A DNA stretch of 27,926 bases from Cyanobacteria bacterium UBA791 (GTDB lineage Bacteria > Cyanobacteriota > Vampirovibrionia > Gastranaerophilales > Gastranaerophilaceae). Shown in pieces: positions 5,957 through 14,100 of this stretch (its first letter is position 1; each line of letters starts with the position of its first letter). Position numbers and translations under genes: made by a program. The stretch covers positions 1 through 27,926 of the forward strand of contig DBIX01000047.1 in NCBI GenBank assembly GCA_002297005.1. Direction: 5' to 3'. The notes under the pieces were generated by a model. The model was not told the DNA's origin and made no database searches. It was given only the letters and a program-made list of their open reading frames with translations.

Positions 5957-6299
5957 TAAAAAATATAGACTTAAGAAAAAGTCTGCATTTACTGCTACTT
6001 ATAAAATTAAGAATTCCTATTACAAAAATGGGATTGTACTTTTTGTTGGAAAGAAAAAGTGTGACGACGCACCTACAAGGGTGGGTTTTGTTGTGAGTAA
6101 AAAAACTCATAATAGGGCTGTTAAGAGAAATAGACTAAAAAGATTAATGAGAGAAAGTTATAGATTATTGTTGAAAGAAAATAATCTTGGAAATTCAAAT
6201 GAATTTATGTCATTAATATTTATAGGTCAAAAAGAAGCTTTGGGAAGAAGTTTTGGGGAAGTTCAAAGAACAATAAAAAATCTTTTAGAAAGGGTTTAG
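5949..6299 (+). CDS. rnpA: Ribonuclease P protein component
   Basis: The protein subunit of RNase P, which assists the catalytic RNA in 5' maturation of tRNA. The 116-aa product has the N-terminal LSKKYRLKKKSAF pattern and the RNR signature KKTHNRAVKRNRLKRLMRES (about residues 51-70). It uses a GTG start inside the end of rpmH (overlap 5949-5956), which implies translational coupling. The next gene starts one base after its stop codon. The RNase P RNA gene is not in this window. Confidence 0.96.
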   Translation: MLSKKYRLKKKSAFTATYKIKNSYYKNGIVLFVGKKKCDDAPTRVGFVVSKKTHNRAVKRNRLKRLMRESYRLLLKENNLGNSNEFMSLIFIGQKEALGRSFGEVQRTIKNLLERV

Positions 6300-6300
6300 G

Positions 6301-6852
6301 ATGGACTTTGCACCTTTTAATATCAATCCAGATGATGTTTTACCAGATACGAAAAGAATGGTTTACCCATCAGGCTTGGATGATGCAGATAAGAGCCACG
6401 TTAGATATGCACAACCCTCTATAAAAACTCCTACTTTGACGATAATTGATGCTATATATAATGAAGATGGTGACGTGATAGTTTCCCCAGGACATTACGA
6501 ATTGGCGTTGAGTGATGATTTTAATTTTTTACTTATTATGCAAAGTAAAAGAATTCTCGTAAAAATTCCTGTTTTCAAAATTGATTACGAAATGGAAGAT
6601 ACACAAAGCCAGTACGAGAAAAAAGTAAAACCGCCAAAATGGTATGAATTTAGAAAAAAAAGATTAGCGAAGAAAAAGAAAGATAAATTAATTAATTCTG
6701 GTATGAACCCTGAAAACCAGCAATTTTTGTACACAGAGGCGACTATTGAATGGTATGTTGATAAAGGATATTATTTAATAAAATACGAATCAGGTTCAGT
6801 AAGAGCGTGGGGAGCTATAAAGCAGAATGTGTTTGGAAACCAAACCTATTGA
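6301..6852 (+). CDS. Unknown 183-aa protein coupled to rnpA
   Basis: No family recognised. It starts one base after the rnpA stop codon (TAGGATG), so it is almost certainly co-transcribed and coupled. The N-terminal 60 residues are Pro/Asp-rich (NINPDDVLPDTKR). A beta-rich segment follows (TLTIIDAIYNEDGDVIVSPGHYELALSDD...LLIMQSKRILVKIPVFKI), then a very basic patch around residues 115-137 (KPPKWYEFRKKRLAKKKKDK), and a C-terminal part (ATIEWYVDKGYYLIKYESGSVRAWG). There is no signal peptide or membrane helix. In many bacteria this slot is held by yidD and yidC, and this protein resembles neither. The basic patch suggests RNA, ribosome or membrane contact, but that is only inference. Confidence 0.8.
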   Translation: MDFAPFNINPDDVLPDTKRMVYPSGLDDADKSHVRYAQPSIKTPTLTIIDAIYNEDGDVIVSPGHYELALSDDFNFLLIMQSKRILVKIPVFKIDYEMEDTQSQYEKKVKPPKWYEFRKKRLAKKKKDKLINSGMNPENQQFLYTEATIEWYVDKGYYLIKYESGSVRAWGAIKQNVFGNQTY

Positions 6853-6916
6853 TTTTTAAAGAGTCTTATGATAATATTGACTTGCAAAGACAGGAATAAA
6901 GGTGGTGAAAAACTAA

Positions 6917-7090
6917 ATGCCAGAAATTAAAGTAGGTGAAAACGAAAGTATTGAAAGTGCTTTAAGAAGATTTAAGAAAAAAATCCAAAAAGCAGGCGTT
7001 TTATCTGAAGTAAAAAAACGTGAAAGATACGAAAAACCTAGCGTAAAAAGAAAAAGAAAATCTGAAGCAGCTAGAAAACGTAAAGTTTAA
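6917..7090 (+). CDS. rpsU: 30S ribosomal protein S21
   Basis: A 57-aa protein, MPEIKVGENESIESALRRFKKKIQKAG...KKRERYEKPSVKRKRKSEAARKRKV, a clear S21 match in sequence and length. It binds the small subunit near the anti-Shine-Dalgarno end of 16S rRNA. A strong ribosome-binding site, AAAGGTGGTGA, precedes the ATG. It lies 64 bases after the unknown 183-aa gene, with no hairpin between, so it may share the rpmH-rnpA transcript or have its own weak promoter (a TATGATAAT stretch near 6867-6875). The terminator at 7102-7136 follows directly. Confidence 0.96.
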   Translation: MPEIKVGENESIESALRRFKKKIQKAGVLSEVKKRERYEKPSVKRKRKSEAARKRKV

Positions 7091-7101
7091 TAATATAAAA
7101 T

Positions 7102-7136
7102 AAAAAACACTTGAGTTTATCTCAAGTGTTTTTTTT
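7102..7136. terminator. Bidirectional terminator between rpsU and the glycan operon
   Basis: Stem ACACTTGAG / CTCAAGTGT with loop TTTAT. It has a T8 run on the plus strand and an equivalent T-run on the minus strand. It serves rpsU rightward and the GT11 gene (stop at 7153) leftward. Confidence 0.9.
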
Positions 7137-7152
7137 ATTGTGGATTTAAATA

Positions 7153-8049
7153 TTAATTTTCTAACTGAATCCAATCTTCAGGAATTCTATCAATACGTTC
7201 TTCATCACAGTTAACAAACCAAGTTTTTGGTGTAATCACAAATTTTTCAGGATTCTCATTTAACCAAGCTCCCCACCATGAGAAAGAACTATTTGCTGTA
7301 ATATTATGTTTACAGTTTTTCATAAGTTCTAAATCAAAATAACCCTCATTTGAAGAATTTATATCGACAATTGTAAGATGATAATTAAGGTTAAAATTTT
7401 CTCTAACCCAATCAATATCATCTGAAAAAATATAAAAATGAGGATTTTCAACTTTTTGAATAATTAAATTAATTGCATTTTTATAATAATCAAGAGAACA
7501 AATTTTAAAAACATTTTGTAAATTTAGGTAATCACCATGTCTAACGTGTAATGAAACTGCATTTGTTGACTTAATTTGTTCTAGCATTTTTTTATTTTCG
7601 TCGTTTAATTCAGTTTTTAAAGAAAAATCTTTTAGTAATTCTTTTCTAAAATTTTTAAAATATTTTTCAGTTTGAAAATAACCTTCAAAATAAACATTCT
7701 TTTTAAATTTCAAAAAATTTGGATTAAAATATTGCTCTTTTTTTTCTTTGGTAGTCTTATTTACATATTTTGGTATTCCAAAATAATTTCTTATACTTCG
7801 AGGAATATATAATTTATGCAATTTAACAAAAGGTAAACATTGTTTTTTTGTTGCAAAATGAGGTGTTAAGTAAAAATTTTGTAATTCATAAACTCTTTTT
7901 GCAACTGTATTTTCAGAGATATTTTTTACTTCTTCAAACCAAGATAAATCTAATAAAACTTCACACTTGTTAATCAAGGAATATGCTTTTGCAAAAGCAT
8001 ATTCAAACATTTGATTACCAAGTCCACCCATAATTTTTATTATTTGCAT
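7153..8049 (-). CDS. Glycosyltransferase family 11 (alpha-1,2-fucosyltransferase-like)
   Basis: A 298-aa protein with all hallmarks of GT11. The N-terminal GDP-fucose enzyme motif is GGLGNQMFEYAFAKAY (residues 8-23), HVRHGDY at 168-174 matches HxRxxDY, and NSSFSWWGAWLN lies at 253-264 with the terminal PKTWF. GT11 enzymes transfer fucose, or occasionally another sugar, in an alpha-1,2 linkage, usually to galactose. It is the last gene of a leftward operon, 10 bases after the acyltransferase gene. ATG is preceded by AGGAT. The product should decorate LPS or capsule. Donor and acceptor cannot be fixed from sequence, and no fucose synthesis genes are in the window. Confidence 0.9.
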   Translation of the reverse strand: MQIIKIMGGLGNQMFEYAFAKAYSLINKCEVLLDLSWFEEVKNISENTVAKRVYELQNFYLTPHFATKKQCLPFVKLHKLYIPRSIRNYFGIPKYVNKTTKEKKEQYFNPNFLKFKKNVYFEGYFQTEKYFKNFRKELLKDFSLKTELNDENKKMLEQIKSTNAVSLHVRHGDYLNLQNVFKICSLDYYKNAINLIIQKVENPHFYIFSDDIDWVRENFNLNYHLTIVDINSSNEGYFDLELMKNCKHNITANSSFSWWGAWLNENPEKFVITPKTWFVNCDEERIDRIPEDWIQLEN

Positions 8050-8059
8050 ATTTTATATC

Positions 8060-8617
8060 CTATTTTCTATATCCTAAAATTTTAGCTGGAATTCCACCTA
8101 CTATAGCGTATGGTGGTACATCTTTATTTACAAAGGAATTAGCTCCAATAACTGCTCCTTTGTGAATATGTACACCAGCTCCAATAGTTGAATTAGCACC
8201 AATCCAAACATCGTCTTCAATAATATTTCTTTCTTCTATAGAACATGTGTCAGCAAATCGCATAGGTTTTTCTGTTTGTTTATGATTATGATTACCAGTT
8301 ACAATTACACAATGAGGTGCTATCATAACATATTTTCCAATGTTAATATTTCCACCATAAAGTACGCAATATGGATTTATTTGAGAGTATTCACCAATTT
8401 TTATTTTTGTATTTGGACCATTTTGTATTACAACACCCTCTGCTATAAAAGCTGTATTATCAATTTCTAATTTTCCTAAATTCTTTAAGATAACATTATC
8501 TGCAATCCAGTAATTATTAATAACCTTTTTTTGCTTTAATTTGTTTTTATTTAATATTTTTCTTTTATTTTTTTTTCTAATAATATCAATTAATTTTTGT
8601 ACAAATTTTATACGCAT
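8060..8617 (-). CDS. Hexapeptide-repeat O-acyltransferase
   Basis: A 185-aa left-handed beta-helix acyltransferase of the LbetaH/maltose-acetyltransferase group. Hexapeptide turns run from about residue 40 (IGEYSQINPYCVLYGG, IGKYVMIAPHCVI, IGANSTIGAGVHIHKGAVIGANSFV). The likely catalytic histidine is in GNHNH (H110/H112), and the family ending GGIPAKILGYRK is intact. The first 35 residues are highly basic and lack hexapeptide repeats, perhaps for membrane or partner contact. It lies between the GT2 gene (27-base gap) and the GT11 gene (10-base gap), so it probably acetylates a sugar of the same surface glycan. AAGG lies upstream of the ATG. Confidence 0.88.
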   Translation of the reverse strand: MRIKFVQKLIDIIRKKNKRKILNKNKLKQKKVINNYWIADNVILKNLGKLEIDNTAFIAEGVVIQNGPNTKIKIGEYSQINPYCVLYGGNINIGKYVMIAPHCVIVTGNHNHKQTEKPMRFADTCSIEERNIIEDDVWIGANSTIGAGVHIHKGAVIGANSFVNKDVPPYAIVGGIPAKILGYRK

Positions 8618-8644
8618 AAATAACCTTTTTTAAACTAATAAATT

Positions 8645-9493
8645 TTAAATTTTTTCTGTAAAAGATATTTTCAAACCTAAAATTCTAAAAACTCTATAAA
8701 ATTTTCTTTTTGAATATTCTTCTCTAATTGAAAATATTTTTTGAAAAAAGGTAGGTTTTGGTAAAGGTTGTGAATTTATTGAATCCTTTATCCTTTTTGG
8801 TACTTTTTTGTCAGATTTTAAAAAGTTTAAAATATTATTCTGCACATTTTCGGTATTTTTTAATAATTCAGGATTAACTTTACTGCTATTATTTTCATGC
8901 CAACGATATTTTACTAAAACTTCTTGTAAATTTTCAAAATTCATTACCCTAACAGCTCTTGACCAAAGTTCATAGTCTTCTGCAACTTTAAAATTTTCGT
9001 TATATCTTAAATTGTATTTGTCAAAATCAGCTTTTCTTAACATTACCGTTGGATTACCAATAAAACAACCTACGAAAAAATCTAATATTTTTGGATTTTT
9101 AGGATGAGTTATGACCGATTGTTCAGGAAAAGTTTCAAACCATGAGCCAACAACTGAAATTTTTTCATTTTTATCTAAAAAATTTACTTGTTTTTTTAAT
9201 CTTTCTGGTAAAGAAATGTCATCACTATCAAATAAGGCAATATATTTTCCTGTTGCGGTTTCAAATCCTTTGTTTCTTGTCTTTGGTAGTCCTTGATGTT
9301 CTTGTTTTATATATTTTATTCTTTCATCCTTGTAAGATAAAATAACGTCTTCAACATTATTTGTTGAACCGTCATTGATAATGATAAATTCAAAATCAGT
9401 AAATGTTTGGTTAAGAATACTTTCTATAGCTTCTCTTAAATATTCTTCTTTTGTATTGTACACAGGCATTATTACTGAAACTGTTGGTAACAT
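8645..9493 (-). CDS. Family 2 glycosyltransferase
   Basis: A 282-aa GT-A enzyme. It opens with VSVIMPVYNTKEEYLREAIESIL, has NDGS at 40-43, the metal-binding DSDD at 89-92 and EDYELWSR near 168-175. It transfers a sugar from a nucleotide donor during surface-polysaccharide assembly; specificity is unknown. First gene of the leftward three-gene operon, with AGAGGT before the ATG. No transmembrane helices are evident. The C-terminal tail FYRVFRILGLKISF resembles KVLKLFGLKIKL near the N-terminus of the separate glycosyltransferase at 9877-11037. Confidence 0.92.
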   Translation of the reverse strand: MLPTVSVIMPVYNTKEEYLREAIESILNQTFTDFEFIIINDGSTNNVEDVILSYKDERIKYIKQEHQGLPKTRNKGFETATGKYIALFDSDDISLPERLKKQVNFLDKNEKISVVGSWFETFPEQSVITHPKNPKILDFFVGCFIGNPTVMLRKADFDKYNLRYNENFKVAEDYELWSRAVRVMNFENLQEVLVKYRWHENNSSKVNPELLKNTENVQNNILNFLKSDKKVPKRIKDSINSQPLPKPTFFQKIFSIREEYSKRKFYRVFRILGLKISFTEKI

Positions 9494-9591
9494 TGGTTAA
9501 ACCTCTTATTTAATGTTCTCTTTAGGCAGAGATATTTCATTGTTTTTAAACCTTCGTTAGAATAAAAAACAACATATTAAATTCCTACTAT

Positions 9592-9655
9592 TACTAGTAA
9601 ACTATTAGTACAAATATTATAATAGTTAGAATTAGGTATGTCAATATTATAAAAT
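9592..9655 (+). promoter_or_regulatory. XRE-gene promoter region with operator-like inverted repeat
   Basis: Inverted repeat TACTAGTA (9592-9599) / TATTAGTA (9603-9610) with one mismatch, beside a TATAAT at 9618-9623. A second -10-like TAAAAT at 9650-9655 lies exactly six bases before the XRE ATG, a leaderless geometry seen elsewhere in the window. The dyad is a plausible autoregulatory operator in the gap between the divergent GT2 and XRE genes. Confidence 0.45.
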
Positions 9656-9661
9656 ATTGTT

Positions 9662-9880
9662 ATGAAAGACGAGTTATTGTTTAAAATAGGGCAAAGTGTT
9701 CGATATTTAAGATTAAAAAAAGGAATATCTCAAGATGAATTAGCGTACATGGCGGATTTGAATACTAATTCTATAAGCACGCTTGAGCGTGGCATAAACA
9801 ACGTAAAAATAAAAACTCTCTACAAAATAGCAGAAGCTTTAAAAGTTGATATTATTGAAATTTTAAATTGTACTTTTTAA
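9662..9880 (+). CDS. Small XRE-family HTH regulator
   Basis: A 72-aa protein that is one Cro/CI-type helix-turn-helix: IGQSVRYLRLKKGISQDELAYMADLNTNSISTLERGINNVKIKTLYKIAEALKV. There is no effector domain. It is divergent from the GT2 operon, and its last four bases overlap the 3' end of the convergent glycosyltransferase at 9877. No Shine-Dalgarno sequence is visible, and a -10-like TAAAAT lies six bases upstream. A role in switching the glycan genes is suggested only by position. Confidence 0.9.
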   Translation: MKDELLFKIGQSVRYLRLKKGISQDELAYMADLNTNSISTLERGINNVKIKTLYKIAEALKVDIIEILNCTF

Positions 9881-11037
9881 AGAAGATTTTTAAAATTCTC
9901 CAAAGATGTTTGTTCTAAGTTTTCAACAGCATTTTTTAAATTGTTTTGATAATTTTTATATTCTTCTTTTGTCATTTCAATTGCTTTTTGCATTGAATTT
10001 GCTAGTTGTTGATTTTCTTCGTATATCAAAGAATCTTTTTCTGTAAAATTATAAATATCTGCAAAAGTTTTATGAATAATGCAAGGTTTTAAAAATCCGT
10101 ATATAAGTTGAAAACTTCCACTTGTTCCAGATTTTTTGTATCTATCTTGTGCTTTAACATCAGGATCAAGAAGCGGTAAAAAGAAATCCGATTTTTCCAT
10201 TTCTTCGTACATTTCTTTATAATCTATACCACCTTTTATATCAATAAATTTGCTATATTTATCTTCAATGTTATTCAAATTTCCGTTACCAACAACAGTA
10301 ATTTTAAAGTTTTTAAATCCGTTTTCAACTAAAGTTTTTGTTGCAGAAATTATTAAATTACCGTTTCTTCTTTTTTCATCTAAAGTTCCAACCATAATAA
10401 AATTAGTAATGTCGTTTTTGTCTGTTATTTTTACATCACCAAAATAATGTGGGTTTACGACGATATTTTCTAATTTATCATCTTTTGCTGGATTTGCTAA
10501 AATAATTTGTTTATCTTCTGGAGTTTCAAAAACCTTGTCTATATGGTGTTGAACAAAAACAGATTTTTCTTTTGGATATTTAATAATTTCTGATAAATCA
10601 GTTCCTTCTTCAAGATTATCGTAAACTCTTTTTGAGTTGAAAACCAAGTAACTTTCTTTATTAAAAGAATATTTATCAAAGATTTTTACAAGAAATTCTA
10701 CACCAAATCTCCAAACTTTAATATTTTCTTTTATCTTTGAGTCAAAACCTGTAAAACCTCTTTTATTCATTAGGATTTCCACATTAAATCCTAAATCTTT
10801 TAGATATTTATAATATCCAAGTATAGTTTCAAAGTGACCACTATTAAACTCTATAATATAAGCAGTATTTGGTTTTACGTTATGATGCAAAAATTTAAAT
10901 AAATTAAGGTATTCTAAATAGTATGAGGGATTAAAAAATTTTAATTTTATTTTTAAACCAAATAACTTTAAAACTTTTTCTTTATTTCCCATATAAAAAG
11001 TATTTCCAATAGATAAAATATTTTTTAAATTGACCAC
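9877..11037 (-). CDS. Putative GT-B-fold glycosyltransferase
   Basis: A 386-aa protein resembling GT4-like glycosyltransferases but diverged. The C-terminal half has NFIMVGTLDEKRRNGNLIISA (start of the donor domain, about 215-235), ITVVGNGN, the SDFFLPLLDPD segment and GTSGSFQLIYGFLKPCI, the usual donor-binding region. The N-terminal half has YIIEFNSGHFETILGYYKYLKDLGF. The first 35 residues contain NKEKVLKLFGLKIKLKF, a tail also seen in the neighbouring GT2. Start is GTG at 11037 with GAGGT eight bases upstream; no better ATG is present. It probably adds a sugar to the same surface glycan. Family number uncertain. Confidence 0.7.
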   Translation of the reverse strand: MVNLKNILSIGNTFYMGNKEKVLKLFGLKIKLKFFNPSYYLEYLNLFKFLHHNVKPNTAYIIEFNSGHFETILGYYKYLKDLGFNVEILMNKRGFTGFDSKIKENIKVWRFGVEFLVKIFDKYSFNKESYLVFNSKRVYDNLEEGTDLSEIIKYPKEKSVFVQHHIDKVFETPEDKQIILANPAKDDKLENIVVNPHYFGDVKITDKNDITNFIMVGTLDEKRRNGNLIISATKTLVENGFKNFKITVVGNGNLNNIEDKYSKFIDIKGGIDYKEMYEEMEKSDFFLPLLDPDVKAQDRYKKSGTSGSFQLIYGFLKPCIIHKTFADIYNFTEKDSLIYEENQQLANSMQKAIEMTKEEYKNYQNNLKNAVENLEQTSLENFKNLL

Positions 11038-11111
11038 GTTGAAAACCTCATTTCTTAATGATAATCAATTTTAAACAGTAAAAGAAAATTTGTAAAGAAT
11101 ATATTTAACTC

Positions 11112-14100
11112 CTACTGTGGCAAATCTGGCAGATTATCAATAAAATCTGCTACACCTGTTTGGTTTGTTGTTGTTTTTGGTTTTAAAATTTTATTCAAAG
11201 TTTCTGATGTTTTATTTTGTATTGTATTTTGAACCTGTGATTGCATTTCGTTTGCAGTCGGTGGTGTATAAGTTCTGTTTGTTGTTTGACTAGGTTGCGT
11301 TGTTGAACCTGAAATACTGTTAGTAGTTGAAGAAGTACCAGTAGTTGAACTGCTTGAACCGTTTGTTGTTGGTGTAATTGTTGGGTTGGATAGCCATTTG
11401 AAAGATTTAATAGCTTTTGTTGATTCAATATTACCATTCAAAATAACTTTAAATTCTTTTGTTGCACCTGATTGTTTTGGTGTTAAATCAGGCAACATAG
11501 AAACATTTTCACCATAAGGATTTGTTGTCATTTGATTAATCATGCCAGCTGTAATACTTCCGAATTTAGGCATATATGATAAAAGTTTGTTGAATGAAAA
11601 TTCTCCAACTGGTCCAAGAACTTCGACTACATCATTTGAAAGTCTACCAAGCATTGTTGCTCTAATATTATTATTCAAAAGATTATAGCTACCTGTTAAA
11701 TACAAGCTCATTGCTGGACCTGAAGTTTTAAAGGTATTAATATTTGCCCAGCCACCTGAGAAGGATATTTTACCTTTAATATATTTAAAATCACCAGTCT
11801 TTTTGATAGAAACAGCTTTGGTAATTGAACCTAAAGAGTTTTTAAGCAGGTTATTACCAAGAATATTTTGTGCATAAAGTAAGTTTTCTAACTTACCAAG
11901 AGTACCCATTTGACCATTAGAAATGATAAAGGTTGTATTACCTCTCAAGGATTGCATCATTTGAGCTTCTGTACCAGCGATAAGTCTTATATTATTTGCA
12001 TCAAAGTCCATAGCACCATTAATAAGGTTTCCGATACCTGTAAAATCTCTCAAGGCTGGTTCTGAACTCAAACCTCTACCTTGCATATCAAGTTTAAGAT
12101 TACCAAAAACCATATTATAAGATGCATTACCAGCAATCTTACCGCCGTAAGAATATCCAACAATATTATTTAATTTAAGAGAATTATCATTGATAACAAA
12201 GTTAGAAGTTACGTCAGAAGCTTTTAAGCCACCCAATGAGAATAAAGCTATTTTGCCTTTACCATTTGACAAGGTTACACCCAAATCTGTACCTTGACCT
12301 ACTGAGTTTTGAGGAAGATTTGATAGAGCAACTAACAAGGTATCAAGGTTAATTTTTTGTGCATCTAAGTTCATTGACTTAATTCTAATACCTTTATTAA
12401 AGTTATTATCAATTACTGTTGAAAATCCCATGTTAGAATCAGAAACAGTTAAGTATGGGCAAGATGCATTGATAGTATTTTTATTAACATTTACGTTTAA
12501 GTTTTTAACGTTTGTTTTCAAACTTGGGAAGGTTGCTTTTGGTATAGAAATTTGACCAAGTATAGACGGATTTTTTGTACTTCCGTGAACATTCAAATTG
12601 CCAACAATTTGTAATTTAGAACCTTTTAAACTTGGTATTGAGATGATAAGAGAATTTGGCATACTAACTTTTAAGATATTGATATATGGGTATTTATTTT
12701 GAAGATTACTAATTCCACCTGTAACAGAGGCAATTTTAGTCGAACCGCTTAAATTAGAATTAAAGTTTTCTGTTAATCCTCTATTTGTGTTTAAAGCATT
12801 CAAGCTTATGTCATTAATTTTTAGATTATTATTAGCTAAATTCATTGATGCGTTTAATAGAGTTGTTTTATTTAATAGAGAATTTACTGTTCCATAAGAA
12901 ATATAGTTTGTTGAATTAGCCAAGGCTTGAGCTGTGATTGTTTGAGTATCCAAATTACCTTTAACTTTTAAAATCATAGGTATTTTACCAGAGGCTGAAA
13001 TATCTTTTCTAAATTCTTTTGGAACAATACTTTTTAAATCTTTAGCTAAAATAAGTCCATAAACTTCTATATCAACATTATTATTTTTCTTATCAGCGTA
13101 ATTAGAAACTTTTCCTTTAAAATCAATTTTTGAATTATTAAAGAAAATAGCTGATGGTTGAATGTAGAAATTTTTATTATCAAAAGACAATTTTGTAGAT
13201 GGAAGAGAGTAATTTCCAAAATCAGGTGATTTAATTCTCAAGCCTGTTACCAAAACTTTTCCATCAATTTTATTATCCTTAGTGAAAGTTATATCAGAAG
13301 ATCCTTTAGTAAGAATAACACTTGTTTTCATAGGTTTGTTGTAAAGGTTTATGTTTTCAAGCAAAACATTAATTTGTGGTTTTGTTTTAGAAAGATTACC
13401 TTTCAATTTGCCGTCAATAGTAACGATACCAGAATTGATATTATTATCTTTCAATACGTTTAGCATACCAAATGTAGCCATTAAACCTTTAAGAGAAAGT
13501 CTATCAGCTTTAAGATTCAAGTTTGCATAAGCGTTAGAATTAATTGCACCAGTAAGTGAGATTGGTGCACCATTTACATAAGCAGAGGCTTTTCTAATAT
13601 CAATTTGATTTCTTGAAAAATCAATATCTGAATTAATATTTTTTACTGCAATATTAAACAAATTATAGAAAACATTTGCGTTATCAACTTTTAAATATCC
13701 GCTTGAATTAATTTTTTTAAAATCACTTTGGATATTAAAATTAGCTCTTAATGTACCGTTAGCAGAAATTCCTTTAATATCGTTCATTCCAAATATAGGC
13801 AAGAAAGAACTTACAATATCAAACATGTTTGATAAAGAAATTTTATCTGATTTTGTTGTTAAATCGATATACTGATTTTTGCCGTATTTATAATATCCGT
13901 GAACATTGATATTTTCTGTTTTACTTGTATTCAAGTTTGAATCTATAGAAATTTTATTACCAGAAAAAGCTGTTTTAATATAACTTTGAGGTAATTGAGA
14001 ACCTTTTACCTTTAGAGAAAGTCCAGTTATATCAAGCGTTCCGTCTGTTTTAATATCATCAATATCGCCAGTTAATTTTAAATCAGCCTTAATGTTTGCC

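Noticed and set aside
11195..11437. 80-codon frame, Gln/Leu-rich, inside the AsmA-like gene
   Set aside because: It arises from the out-of-frame reading of the Ser/Thr/Gln-rich low-complexity tail on the same strand.
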